Of a stretch of 64,000 nt of DNA, positions 35,425 through 47,818 are shown one piece after another. Both the position numbers and the translations under genes were made by a program. This DNA is from Alitta virens. Lineage: Eukaryota; Annelida; Polychaeta; Phyllodocida; Nereididae. Positions within the stretch are counted from its first letter, which is position 1; each line of letters begins with the position of its first letter. The stretch covers positions 23,620,313 to 23,684,312 of the forward strand of contig OW028585.1 of NCBI GenBank assembly GCA_932294295.1, written 5' to 3'. The notes under the pieces are model-generated. The model saw only the letters and a list, made by a program, of their open reading frames with translations. It was not told the origin of the DNA and did not search any database.

Positions 35425-35814
35425 CAGCCAATTTCATTGGCTGGGACCTGCCTAAGCGTGAACGCGATAAGCAGGTCGCCTCTACCTATCCCGGATGGCT
35501 GATTGGCTAGGCACTGAATTTTCTGATTGGCTGTGCTATTTTTAGACTTGGGATCACGTTCCGGTCCACGTATTTTCAATGTTAAAGGCAGAGATGCGCA
35601 CGCACGCTACCAGGAGGAATCCCTCCCGGCTAATGGCAGCCCCTACCCGTGTACTGCGTCAGCTAGTCGCAGCGGGCCAGCGAACCAATTCATAGAATTG
35701 AAAATAAACACCAGAGGGCGTCATGTAAATGCTGCTGGAGCCCCTCAACCAATGGGATTTCTGCATCCACATGACTTCCTCTGGATTAAGTTTCCAAGTT
35801 TATGGAATTGGCTG
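35425..35814. mobile_element. MITE family D with nested element E
   Basis: TA flanks CAGCCAATTTCA on the left and GTTTATGGAATTGGCTG on the right, the family D termini. The left terminus is cut after CAGCCAATTTCA by element E, and family D sequence resumes at 35685 (CCAATTCATAG). Without the insertion and one target copy the element is about 133 bases. The nesting dates D before E at this site. Confidence 0.88.
35437..35684 (+). mobile_element. Element E, complete 248-bp copy nested in MITE D
   Basis: Runs from TTGGCTGG to CCAGCGAA. It is flanked by CCAATTTCA on the left and CCAATTCAT on the right, a 9-bp duplication with one T slipped. It aligns throughout with the reverse complement of 12974-13218. 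Internal motifs are two GATTGGCT (CCAAT) boxes, CTATTTTTAG at 35536-35545, and hairpins such as GCGTGAACGCG and GGAGGAATCCCTCC. Confidence 0.88.
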
Positions 35815-37104
35815 TAAAATGAGTTGTTGTTCTCTCGGAATTTCAAGCCTATTTTTTTTGTCCATCGAGCACAGCATTTAAGTAAAGCTGATATAATATT
35901 GATGACGCAATTTCAGTGATGCAATCGAAACAATAGGGAGGTCATGACCTCACTGGAATAGCCCATTGTTCAAAGCAATAGGACGCCCGTGACTTGAATA
36001 TCAAAAACGGATAACAAATGGTAAACAATTTATTATAATAGCAAGGTTACCTTTTTGGTCTTCGTTATTAATTTTAAGGTGTGAAATTAGGGTCACAAAG
36101 AACTGCTTTTTTTGAGCTGAATTATATGACTACGATGTTCCCCCGTAAAGAATGTTCACCAGTCTTTATCACTAGACAATGTCAGTGTTTCATACTTTGA
36201 AATTAACGTGATGAAATGTTGCGTTGTGTAAATTTGCAATCCAATAACAAAGTTATCTCGTTTTCGCCTACGAGAAATATCAAATTCATTCCAGCATAAA
36301 ATATTGCTAATCTCATAGCCTGAGAATTTTAACAGCGTTTGCTGATCTAAATTTACAAGTCTATCAAGCTGATAAATCTCATTTGTGCATTTCCCGATGA
36401 ATGTACAAGAATGCAAGGGTCCTAAACATGCAAACTGCGGCAAATTAACGAGTCTGCTTTCGAAATTCTTATAAAATCTGAGCTTACCAAATCCTTATAT
36501 CTGTTTTTATTTGTATTTTCAAATGGTGAACAATGAAACCCACCTTTCCTCATTACTATGATGGCCATATTTCACAAACAGAAATTGCATGAAAAATTGT
36601 ACCAACCAAGTTTTGGAGAAAAAAAAAGCGTGATAAAATGTTGGATAGTCCTCATAATCTTTCGAGCTGGAAAGTTTATGGGCCACCTTTCTTAATCTTC
36701 AATTGCAGATCTAACCCGCTGGAAATCTAGTTTAGTCTGGAAGAACCAATATGAACCGATCTGAACCAATCCTAACCAATCCGCAGAACCAAAAACATTG
36801 GCGGAGAACCCAGTGGCTTGGGGGAAATCGTAACTAAACCAATCAGAGGAACCGACCAAGCCGAAAATGCGGCCTCAAGAGGTCTAGAGTTCTTCAAGAA
36901 GTGGATCTGGGAATTAGTTGCACCAGAGAGGCGTTCACTCACATCACAAGTGCTAAGCTCACTGGAGGCAAATCTAGAATTAAATCTCGGTTCATAATAT
37001 GTGAACTCCGGCAATCAATGGTGTGGCCTTTGAATTTTAAATTACAAATCGAGGACCTATTTTTGACAGCCAATTTAAGGTAATGTTAGTAAAACTGAGC
37101 AGAG

Positions 37105-37165
37105 CTGATATGACCAGTTGTCAGAGGCAAACGTAATAAGGAGATGATAAGGCTAGGAGTCCCTG
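37105..37165 (-). mobile_element. SINE family B tail fragment
   Basis: Contains GTTGTCAGAGGCAAACGTAA and GGAGATGATAAGGCTAGGAG, the family tail in reverse. The body is absent. Confidence 0.6.
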
Positions 37166-37219
37166 AGCCACTTGACCACTCAGCTGCGTCCAACAGTTTA
37201 TATGTAGTTACATATATCT

Positions 37220-37277
37220 GGATAGGATAGGATAGGATAGGATAGGATAGGACAGGATAGGATAGGATAGGATAGGG
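37220..37277. repeat. (GATAG)n pentamer array
   Basis: Eleven or twelve copies of GGATA with one GGACA variant. Confidence 0.95.
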
Positions 37278-37897
37278 GGAACAAATCTCTTTATACAGTG
37301 ATTGCACCCAACTCCAAAGATTGCTGTAATATCCTTCAAGCCCAATGTAATGGCTTTCACTTCATCAAGGCACTAATGAACTTACAATTAATCCAAATTT
37401 GTTATAGAACATCACCATCCTGTTATAATGAAGAGTACAGCTTTGTATTATCATCTCTATACAGTCACATAAAGACGAGAATTATTGAGACACTTCACAC
37501 ATAGCTGCAATTCCAAGAAATGTAGAACTTGTTGGGTATGAAAGTATAGCTGATTTTATGGTTTTATATAGCTGGGTCAAATACTGATCCCTGCAGTACA
37601 CCATATAAGAATCTATGCCTAAAAACTTGGATCAATATAAATTGTGGCTTGGATTCAAATCTGGTCAGCACTTCATGCATGGCTGGTTTATCACCCAACT
37701 TCACGCTTGACTGCACAACCAATTGACAGGCAAGCATAGAGGGGCCCTGTTGGGAGCAACAGAGGGCATGAGGCCACTGATGGGATTTTGTAAATTGTTG
37801 ATGTTGAAAGAAAAATCGATAACAAAAACACGGTCGGATTAGGACGTCGAGTCCGGCTGTTGTGGAACCAGAGGTGGCAGGCTGTTGCTGGGTTTTC

Positions 37898-37960
37898 CCT
37901 TTCTTTCTTTTTCTTTTATTCTTTCTTTCATTCAATCATTTATTCTTTCTTTCTTTCTTA
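37898..37960. repeat. TTTC-rich microsatellite
   Basis: TTTC tetramers broken by a CATTCAATCATTTA segment. Confidence 0.85.
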
Positions 37961-38004
37961 ACGATTTCCTTCTTTGCCAATATGGTTTTGCTTACATTAT
38001 GAAA

Positions 38005-38165
38005 TTCCACTGAGAGACATGATGATGAGATGTTGGTCCGTGTTTAACATAGATGGCAAAGAGACCCCGAGGATAGGACATATGACCAGCAGCTGACCAG
38101 CAGCTGACCTAAAAAGTGCTGGTGACCTAGGACCTTCAGAGGACAAAGGGATGCTTTAACCATTA
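38005..38165 (-). mobile_element. SINE family B, diverged
   Basis: GACATGATGATGAGATGTTGG is at the left, a doubled GACCAGCAGCT lies in the middle, and the head (rc of GCTTTAACCATTAAAGC) is at the right. The body is shortened. Confidence 0.55.
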
Positions 38166-38339
38166 AAGCACTCACTCAATGAAACCACAGATACAAAAGA
38201 TGGTTACTGGTGACCTAGTCAGTTATACCACCCATCAAATGATTTTGAAAAATCAAAATGATGACAAAACGAGTCAGACACAATCAATCGTGGCATGTAG
38301 ACAAATACTCAAAATCGGATGGCGGTGAAAAGTGCATCT

Positions 38340-38532
38340 CTCCGAGTTCTTAAGACCCCCTCACTATTAAGCCCACGAGTGAAATAACCTTAAATTAAGA
38401 TTTCACTATTTAATAGTTGCTATCAACAGTATTCTTGCCGTTGCAATTTACCTCTTTATTAAGACCACCTCATTATATGATCAGTCAATGTGGCATTTAG
38501 GTGGTCTTACGTGTTGGTGTCTATTGTATTTC
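38340..38532. mobile_element. pogo-like MITE (family C)
   Basis: CTTAAGACCCCCTCACTATT at the left and inverted GGTGGTCTTACGTG with GTGTCTATTGTA at the right frame about 190 bases. An internal TTATTAAGACCACCTCATTA is also present. Confidence 0.6.
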
Positions 38533-39276
38533 TGCCTTCCAAGTCATAATAATTATTATGTTACATTCGCCGGAGCCATTTCTAAGACTGGGGTCATGGC
38601 AGTTCTTGTTTGTGTGCCCTGAGACTGGCAACTCAACGTGATGTGTCAGAACATTTCTCGTTCACCTGTCATTAACTTATATTCTATATTTTGTGCAGAA
38701 ATATGTCGACTATGTATTCAAATATCTATATGTAGGTGATATAGATATATATGCTGAGGCGAGTAAAAGACCCAACCCATTTGCTGCAAGTAAATGTGTA
38801 TCCAAGGTGTGATACTTATACTGATATGGTGCGGACGCGAAGCATATTATTATCTCACCAGTAAGTCTGCTTGCCGAAATGACCAATTGTCTAGACATAT
38901 ATCGCTAAAATAAACGAAGAAATAATGAAGGCAATTATTGAACAAATAAGGATCAAATGCATGTTTGTGTTCAACCGGCCGTTTCATTGTTGGTACAGAT
39001 CACCTACAATCATGACACGGCAATAGCACTGGCGACGAAAACCATTTCTTTTCTGAGTCGCAACTAATGCGTGTCTTTATCTGTGTTGTGGTACAAACTA
39101 AGCAAAATATGGATACAATTAATAAATTGAAAAGAAAGAATAGCAAAGAACAAAAAAAAAAAATGAAAATTCTTTTTATAATTGGAAAAATAGTATATCT
39201 GCTCTATTTGAAATAACCAGTATCGATATTTCTAAAAACAGCGAAACATGTTTTCATTCATTTGAAATAACTACAA

Positions 39277-39366
39277 TGAATATTCATGAAGGACAAGTGA
39301 CATGATGAATATTCATAGATGTCATAGGTCAATCCCATGCATATTAATCATGTCAAAGGTCAAGAG
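39277..39366. repeat. Three ~30-bp degenerate repeats with ATTCAT and AGGTCA motifs
   Basis: Units begin at 39277, 39306 and 39338, each opening with TGAATATTCAT or TGCATATTAAT and closing with a GTCA(A/T)AGGTCAA-type motif (weaker in unit one). ATGAATATTCAT is palindromic. Confidence 0.6.
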
Positions 39367-40434
39367 TATCATCACAGAAAGCTTATCAAAGTGTCTGAAG
39401 GGAATAGAAAGGAATAGAAAGACGGGATAAATGATACTGGAACAATATTGAGTGGGAAAGAGATATATGTATATGTATTCATCCATGGGCTAATGTATTC
39501 CAGTCACATGACCAAGAATGAACACCACAATTGAGAATTGTTTCCCTATAAGGTCAGATCAAGCCATTGTTTCTGTAACCAAGCCCATTTCTTCTTCAGC
39601 TTTATTTAGTAATATTGATCATATGATTAATTAGATTTTATTATCACATTTGGACAAATAAAGAACAACCTGTCACCATTGCCTCAGGCAGATGGTCATA
39701 TGAGCTCACTAAGTTTCAAACCAGTAGCACTGAGTCAAAGACTATTAGATATGGACGTAGATATGATTGTGAATCGATTGATTGATAAAAAATATATATT
39801 CCGGGTAAAAATGCAGATAAAAATGCTGTTTTACAATTGGCCCTGATAACAATAAAATCAAATATGATATATAAAAAGAACATAAAAAAAAAAAAAGTAA
39901 AAACATAATGAGTTAATTTGATTACAATATCCATTAAAAGATAGACTATACCGCAGAAGAAGAGGCAGACATACGGACAGACAACCCAACTGCCACACAC
40001 ATACAGGGAGATCCGTCGTTCATATTGGTCACAGGTCCAGGGATAAACTGACCACTTGAGGCTGAGACAGAAGAACAGAAAAACGGAGCAGAAAAACGGA
40101 GCAGAAAAAACAGAGCAAGCAATAAACAAAGCGAAGGTCTCATTTGCCCGCACTTGAGACGGTCTCTGCTCACTTCCTGAGACAAACAGCGCCTCGCTTT
40201 GTGACTTCTTCAGTGTCGCTTCGAGATGCCTGGGTTGTTCCTTGGCATCTGCAGTCCTGATATTTTGCCCTTTGTTGCTCACCAGTTCCTGGGTTTTGTT
40301 GCTTACAAAATCTCTGCTAGACATTTTGGCTGTTGCGTTGGAATTCTTTATTGTCATCAATTTGTGGATCTTTGGTTTTGAAAGACTATTCGATTCTTGA
40401 TTTAATATTGAATGGCAAGAACTGTAGTAAAATC

Positions 40435-40490
40435 AATCAATCAACCAGTCAATCAATCAATAATTCAATCAATCAATCAATAATTCAATA

Positions 40491-40527
<37 letters not shown>

Positions 40528-40530
40528 GTC
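40435..40530. repeat. (AATC)n microsatellite
   Basis: AATC tetramers with AATAATTC and AGTC interruptions, about 96 bases. Confidence 0.92.
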
Positions 40531-40984
40531 ATGCAGTCAATAAGTCTCAAATACATTCCAAATCATCCACTTATTTATCGTATAAATAAGGGATTCTATG
40601 TTTTTCCCTAAATGACTCACATACAGTCTTCAATTAGCTTATTCATCTCTCGCATTACAAAACCATTTCTCCCAATCTTTCATATTAAGTGTGATAAAAA
40701 AACACTTTCAGGCGAACACATTTCAATGCCATTCTATGGTGACTAATGCTTATCTTCCATCAAGTGCTTATCCGTAATTGTTTCTCAGATTTAATCACAA
40801 TTAATCCGCTCTTTCATCTTGTAAGATGGATCAGTCGAAGAGCAAAGGTTATTGTCATTAACCATTCTTCCCGAGGCCTAAAGGACATTTGGGGGTTGAC
40901 TGAAGAGTGGCAATTAGGTATTGTAGTGTATTATATTGAATCTATTGTATTGCATTGCATTGTATAACTTTAATTATCTTCAGC

Positions 40985-41160
40985 TTAGCTAGCTTCTATG
41001 CTGGCAGACTTAATGATGACATGCTAGAACTAATTCGTCATTGGTGGGGTTTTATACTTGCCTCATAGACACTGAAAACGAGCACCCTCCAGCTGACCTC
41101 ATACGGACCCAGGATCTTCAAAGGAGCTGGCGGTTGCCTTGACCACGTCATCATACCGTT
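40985..41160 (-). mobile_element. SINE family B, diverged
   Basis: GGCAGACTTAATGATGACATG at the left, GGGGTTTTATACTTGCCTC in the body, and GACCCAGGATCTTCAAAGG with GTTGCCTTGACC at the right. This is the family layout in reverse with many substitutions. Confidence 0.55.
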
Positions 41161-41634
41161 GTTAATTGATTGTTCAGCTTCTGTAGCTTAACGCATAAAT
41201 GTATCATTCTCATTAAGATTATCTGAGATGGAGTTTTTTTTTATGTTCAATGTCCGACCTGTGGAAAGCATATTCCCTTGTAGTAACCTACAAACACAAA
41301 CCATTTAATATACACAGTCTTACGGCGCCTCCTTGAATCACACCATGCAGCACTGGTCCAACCCTGGCTACCAGTAGTGTTGCAAAACCAAGGAAATTAA
41401 TCACATTAGGCGATATTAGATTGATCCCCGCCTCTCATGTTAACCGCGTTTCTGCAGTGGCCACTGGTGGTGGGTGCTATTTGTAGGGCTGCTGTTTTCA
41501 TGGCTCTGCTCGTTTTTAATAGAAGCTAGAGAAAGAAAGAGGCGACTAGTGAAATGCGAAATAAATGAAAATGTATTGGTTTATTACAGTCTGTATATCA
41601 CCACTCAGGCAGTCTCGACTGACTTTAAAGTTAC

Positions 41635-41875
41635 ACTCTTGGCAGGTCTGTTCAAGCGTGAGCCTTTCTCAACTCTCAGGGGAATAAACAGCCTGGAAGC
41701 CGTAACCAGTGCACACAGGCTAAGCACTGCCTATATAATAGCCAAGTACCCATTCACACCTGGGTGGAGTGAAGCAGTGGTTCAGCAGGATCTGCTCAGT
41801 TATTCCATGGCGTGGCTGGGCTTGAACCCACGACCAGGCGAGTACGAGTCCAACACCTTATCCACTAGGCAGAAA
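41635..41875. mobile_element. SINE family A
   Basis: Same block order as 28883-29105: TCAAGCGTGAGCCTTTCTCA, ACACCTGGGTGGAGTG, AGGATCTGCTCAGTTATTCC and a tRNA-like GGCTTGAACCCACGACC followed by CCTTATCCACTAGGC. The last two are B and A boxes on the minus strand. A 179-codon open frame across this element (41474-42013) is explained by it. Confidence 0.72.
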
Positions 41876-42197
41876 CAAACCTACAAAACGGGGTGGCCAA
41901 AACAGAAATTCAGTCAGGCAGTCTATACTGTGCAGGAATTAGGGAGACGACCTCTCCATGTAAATTCAGTTGCGAGATGCAAACCACATCAGATAAATCT
42001 TTCCTGTTGTTAAATTCATGCCGTCTCAGTCACCTGGCTTTTGCTTGGCCAGAACACTTTATTAGTGACAAACAAAAATATATTGGTATTGCGTAATTTA
42101 AAATATTTACTCAACTGTTTAAAAATCTGAATACGATTGTTCGTCCCATTACGACTGACTTACTGACTAACTGATTGACTGACTGACAGGATGCGGT

Positions 42198-42250
42198 CTT
42201 TCTTTCTTTCTTTCTTTTTTCTTTCTTTCTTTATATTTTCTTTCTTTCCT
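42198..42250. repeat. (TTTC)n microsatellite
   Basis: TTTC tetramers interrupted by TTTTTT and ATATT. Confidence 0.92.
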
Positions 42251-42259
42251 TTCATAATG

Positions 42260-44920
42260 ACTATAGTCTAATGACCAACTGTTGTGCAGCATCCGTCGCC
42301 CATGATATTCCGGGATATTCCGGGGGCATACTTGATCAGCATAAAGATCCCATGCAGCCCCCGTGCATATATATTGCAGATCAGACTCTACAACCTATCT
42401 GATCAATCAGACATTCTGTCAATGTCTGCCGACTGAGTTTATGCACAGGGCAAGTGCCCAATTAGGTTGGGATTCAAAGAAAGCCTGTATTACGAGCAGC
42501 CGTTTATCGTATACCTAATTAAATTATGTTTATTTATTGCCCAATTTTGTTTATCACCTTTTTGTAGGCCTTATAAATGGTGGTACTTAATTGCGAGGCT
42601 TTCTAGTCCCTTTATATCCAAAGACAACAAATACATGGCTAAACTAATTATAGCCTTCTTTTTCAACAGTTGCCAAATGCCTACTAACTAAATCACCCAA
42701 ATTCTTGGCAAGTCAAATCGTCCACAACTGAGACAGTCTAACTTCGAAAGTTTCCCCAAGAGATAACAAACTTGAAGGAGGCTGTCATTTCGAGGAGGTC
42801 TGTGTCTTTATTTTGACACCGGCCTTTATTTGAGGCTCAAGACTGTGACAGCATATTCGTCATGGGGGCTGTTTCCGAACCATTCATCATTTAGAGTGAT
42901 CACCCCCGACGAACTCCATGGAACACTATTCAATTAAGAATATGTGATTTGGTCTTGTTTCGTATACTTTCTGTTTCCTGTTATTGTGCAGCGTTTGGCC
43001 TGTTCAATTGATTTTATTTTCACCTAAAAGCAGCTTCTTCATTTAATGTTAACATTCACTACAATGATTGCTTTATAAGGACATACTAGTTTGATATAGA
43101 AATGCATCACACCATTTAAAACTACAATTGGTGCAGAATTTCATGAAGATAGTCTTAACAAGAAAAGTTCTCTTTAAAAAAGAGACCTGTATCAGAATTG
43201 GTTAAAGTGGTCTAGACATGCAAAAAAAAAATAGAATTTAAAACTATTTTGTACAGACTAACGGGTATTAATTAGTTGCAGGTAACAGATACTGACAAGG
43301 GTACCATGCCACATATTACAATCAATTAGTATAGTTCATATAAATTTATGTCTTCGCCTTTATTGCCGAGCGTGTTTTAAAATGTACTTTTCCATAGATC
43401 CTCGCTACTCTTGCCGAGCTACCCACAACTGTCTGCAAATCGACCACTTGCACCATCTATAGTATTAGTAATTATAAAAAGAGACCTTTGCTTGTAAGTC
43501 ATACTAAAAAAATATATATATTTCAAACTTTCTTGCTGTTAAGTTGCATAGAATTTTTTTATAGTTCTTTTTTTAATATACCTAAATACTTTCAGTATTC
43601 TGTAATTTGCAGCCAAAAAAAACCAGAGTTTTTCAGAAAAATGTGACATGTTTTGCAAAACTTATAGAATAATTCAGATCCAAATTTAAAAAATATATAA
43701 TCATGTTTCATTTTTTCACATTGACATACATAATTGACAGGTTCAGTGAGTGTAGCATTTTTTAACTATATATCTGCTGTCTAAAAAAAGTAGCAAATTA
43801 TATCATATATATATTGAGAAATATTTCATTTCAACATTGGCCTATTTGTAATTACTTGAAATTAATTACAGTGTCCGGTTTAAATGCAATCAGCTATCAG
43901 AAACATAAAGAGCAATTGACAAATCCAATTTGCGCAATTACACTGTTTCACTCAAGAAAGAGTGAGAACAGTGAGTGTGTGGGGCCAGTTTCATTAATTT
44001 TATAGGTCAGAGTGTGGGTGTGTCACTCAACTGGCCAATCATAGCTAGATGCCTGCAATGGAGTGACCACTGCCACTCTGACATACAACAGCAGCATCAC
44101 AAGCACAAATTCATGATGGATTTTTGTTAACAGCCAAAGCACCATGTTTACCAGTCAAATCACACTAGTCTTCATAGGAATGAAATAATGTAAGTAGATA
44201 TTAAGCCTTTGTTGAGTTGCTAGGCATTTTACATGATGGGCCTCCAACAGATATTTGTTGAAAACCTTCACAAGCTTTCACCCCCAAGACAAAAATGAAC
44301 CATGCCAATTTTCGGGGAAATCGGACTAACATGGATGAGTCCATTGATGTTTGAGGGGGGAACTGTTAAGATTTAATAAATACCTTGGTACAATAAAACC
44401 AGGCACTTTTGACATATGATCTTCAATTCAAAGTTGCTTCATTTTATTCAAGGAAGACAAATGTGCCATAGGTAGGTTATTTAAGCCATTTTCAAGGATG
44501 TGAAGATCAATGATCTAGCCACAGCTTAAATGTACACAAACATCAGTGATGTCAATGGCAATCTTCACAAGGCTCAGCAGATTATTTGTAAAACCAATCT
44601 TAGTAGGATATGTTCTGGATTGAGATTCTGGTACAAAAAATAGGCTGCGCTGCAGTTAAACCATCTTTTTTCTGTAGATGTGTCTAGCCCCTTCAGCAAA
44701 GCTTGGTTAACTGCAATAAAACCTCACCATTAAATCCACTCTTTGTGCAGAATTCATCGATCTTTATGTCTCAATTCTGAATTAAATGTAACTAGATATC
44801 TGTAACTGTAAAACAGTTACTAGGCTTCACATATTGCACTGGAGGGGTGCATGGATAAAAATGTAATAGCAGTAATTTGAAATCAATAATTTGTCCACTG
44901 ATATCTGAAGCAATAGGGTC
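42260..44920. other. Gene-free stretch, AT-rich
   Basis: I see no convincing exon, SINE or terminal inverted repeat here. Open frames are under 75 codons. A family C fragment (CCTCACCATTAAATCCACTC) lies at 44726-44745. Confidence 0.5.
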
Positions 44921-44950
44921 AGGGCTATCATTAACCCTAAACCTAATCAT

Positions 44951-44985
44951 AACCCTAACCCTATTCATAGCATAGGGTTAGGGTT
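44951..44985. repeat. Head-to-head telomere-like repeat
   Basis: AACCCTAACCCTAT (44951-44964) faces ATAGGGTTAGGGTT (44972-44985) across a 7-base loop, a perfect 14-bp inverted repeat of telomere-type sequence. Single or double GGGTTA/CCCTAA copies also occur nearby at 45175-45190 and 45295-45335. Confidence 0.85.
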
Positions 44986-45713
44986 AAGGATGACCTGTAC
45001 GCATGTCAAGTGGCACCTGTATCTTACATGATTAGATAACATTTACACTTATATCTACAAAGATCAGAGGTATTAAAATGATGATCAAGGCCAACATTTC
45101 TTGTAATTTGAAAACATGAAGTTTTCAAGTTGGGCGATCTTTTAAAATTAACAGTCTACAGCTGTACAATAGAGTAAGGGTTAGGGCCATACAACTATCT
45201 TTCCATTTGAGTCATTCAGATAATAGGATAACATTGTTGTACGCTACATTTCCCTATTCATAACTGAAGAGAGAACCTTTACTGTATGCCCAGCCCTGAC
45301 CCTAATTGTACCTTACCCCCTAACCCTAGCCATAAACCTCCTCTATACATGATAATAGTGCCCTTAATCACCTGACAAATGAAATGAACCATGATTAATT
45401 GTCACACTGAACCAATAAGCCATGTGTCTTGGATAAATGTTTATGAATATAACATTATGAACATAAATGATTAAAAAATCATGATGATACAGTATATTCA
45501 AGCAGGTCAAGATGCCAACTATGAATCAGCATAAGAAAACTTATATCATGTCATAGACATATAATTCTTGGTCAATTTATGCTTCAACCATGAGGTTCAC
45601 AATATCATGCCGTATTCTAATAAAAGGGCTTGGAATAGACTTTCCAAAAATGTTTTCCCCATTAAAAAAGGTTGATTGTTAGAGAATTTTTTGTTTAAAG
45701 TACTTTTCAAGGT

Positions 45714-46730
45714 TTGTGACCTTGACCGTTTGACCTATTGACCCACATTTTTGCATGAATTTTCTTATACATGTGTGTTAATTAATCAATGGGTTAGGGC
45801 AAAATCCAAGCATTCCCTCTTGGGGAAAAAAATTATAACTCAAATTTTCCACTAAAGTTTTTTGGATCTTTTTTTAACTTGAAAATTTCAGGGTCGGGCG
45901 ATCTTTTTAACCGATCGGTCTACAGTGCCACTCTACATCTTATTTTAAAGAGTTGTAAATGGTAATTATGGGGGTTCACCAATGCTTGGCTGATGATTCG
46001 GTTTTCCATATATGAATTTTTAAAAAATTGACAAATACAGTTGTGTCAAAATCGATTAGATTTCGTAATAACACACATAAATGTCAAACAAAAATATTCC
46101 TGGTGAAAAACTTTATGTCTTGATATTGTTGAGATTTTTTGAAAATATACTGTTTTTAGACATCAGCGGTCAATTTGACCTTGAAAATGACCTCCAAGGT
46201 CAAATTTGAAAGTTGAATTGGGGGTTTTGGGTACATGTTTGGGGTAGTTTACTATAGCATGTCATAAGCTAAAACCAATATTTCATGGTGAAATACCACA
46301 TGTCACCCATTTTTGGTGAATTTATAAAACTTAAAATTCCATATTTCACAAACCGGTGCGACAATTGCCAAAAGACTCCTTTCAGCACGCGACATAACTA
46401 TTGCGCAACTTTTGGCATCATAACTGTAGCTCTTGGTTTTCTCAAAACCCTTCCGACGAATTTATCACTAAATCTGTGAATCGGATGACCTTGAACTTGA
46501 CCTATTTGCAAAAATCTGGGTCAGATGTCTGAAGAAATATTGTATGACCTCAGATATGAAAGCATTTGACAATAGAAACATTTTTACTTGAGATGCATTT
46601 GAAATTTTGTAAATTTCAACTTCTGTTGAAAAGAAGGTCAAGGTCACTGAAACTGGGTCAATGTTACAAGGTTATTTAACGAAGAGATATTTCCGGGAAT
46701 AATAATAAGAATCTTATCAAAAACAAGAGT
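45714..46730 (+). mobile_element. TGACCTTGACC-type interspersed element
   Basis: About 1 kb opening with GTGACCTTGACCGTTTGACC and closing in AATAATAATAAGAATC. Inside are several TGACCT/AGGTCA motifs, in direct and inverted pairs (46175-46201, 46484-46505, 46634-46648). It has no coding frame I recognise. The repetition of TGACCTTGACC with an AATAATAAGAA end at 14.7-15.3 kb suggests a dispersed family. Confidence 0.5.
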
Positions 46731-46784
46731 CTTCACCTACATATGGTAAAAGGTGACGCCTAACTACGCTCTGTACTTATACTA

Positions 46785-46850
46785 AATTGTGAGGTGGTCT
46801 AAATAGCGTCTTAATAAATAGAAGTTATAGCAGCCCTGTACTGTAACTGG
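46785..46850. mobile_element. pogo-like MITE (family C) fragment
   Basis: AAATTGTGAGGTGGTCTAAAT followed by GTCTTAATAAATAGAAG. Both are terminus pieces. Confidence 0.5.
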
Positions 46851-47818
46851 TGAACGCAATTTACCGGAACCCTCTCGTATCCCACAATTCCATAGTATAG
46901 CCAGAGGTCCCATCATGCCTCTGTTACCATGGCAACGTGATCACAGACGTCCTTATGTGATTGTGTCCCCTAAAAAGTCACAATATGTCCCCTTTAGGGC
47001 ATGGCCGATAATACAGAACTTGTGTAGGCCGCTGCCTATTTGGTGTATTGACATCCATATCAAGGGCCTAAAGCACTATTTGGACATGTATTAGGCCATT
47101 TATTGACCTAAATGATTGGACAGAGGGCCTACTCCACCCAAAAAGGGCAGCTAGACCATTCTTGGTCCTTCTACCCTTCTACCCAAGATGCATTGGGGCA
47201 AGGGACCTCTCCGTCGCAAGGAATTATGGGAAATCGATACCAGTTTGAGCAGAAATAGAATAAGGGATATCTCTATTGACATGGGGTCAATTCTCAATTT
47301 ATTTCGAACACAGTTTGTCTGGGACACTGTTGATTGATATTTCTGTGAGGAGGGTTTTCCAGTCACAGATGTGTCTTTTAGTAAATAATTATCTACCAAA
47401 CATTTGTAAAATACGGTCGTCCATTATTTTGAATTTCTGACCCGTTTCTTGATAATGATTGCTGCTCGAACTTATGTTGCGATTACTACTACCACCAACA
47501 AAACTGCTACAATAACTGCTACTACTACTAGTACAGTTAGTTAATAAAATACGGTAGACTCTAGCTGTCTGTAGCGATCTGTACCTGGCTGTGGTCTAAA
47601 CATGCTAATGCCAGCTGCTTCTGTCCACTTCTATAGAGCAGCAGCATATACTGTTAGTTTCATTAAAAACGGCAGTTAAATTGAACTTATACAAAGCTGT
47701 CATGGCTGGCTACTCAAAACTGGATCTAAAGGTACATATTTGTGATGTATTAGATTAATTTCTTACATTTACCAAGGTTTATATTTATCTGGTGATAGAT
47801 GTAAGCCGATTATTAGAG

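Noticed and set aside
39716..40360. 214-codon minus-strand frame, the longest outside tandem repeats
   Set aside because: The first 80 or so residues look mixed and polar, but the rest is Phe/Ile/Leu-rich low-complexity sequence read from AT-rich DNA. I recognise no domain and no flanking exon. The first part could hide an exon, so a protein search of it is worth doing.
41474..42013. 179-codon plus-strand frame
   Set aside because: It runs through a SINE of family A (41635-41875), which explains the middle. The ends show no domain.
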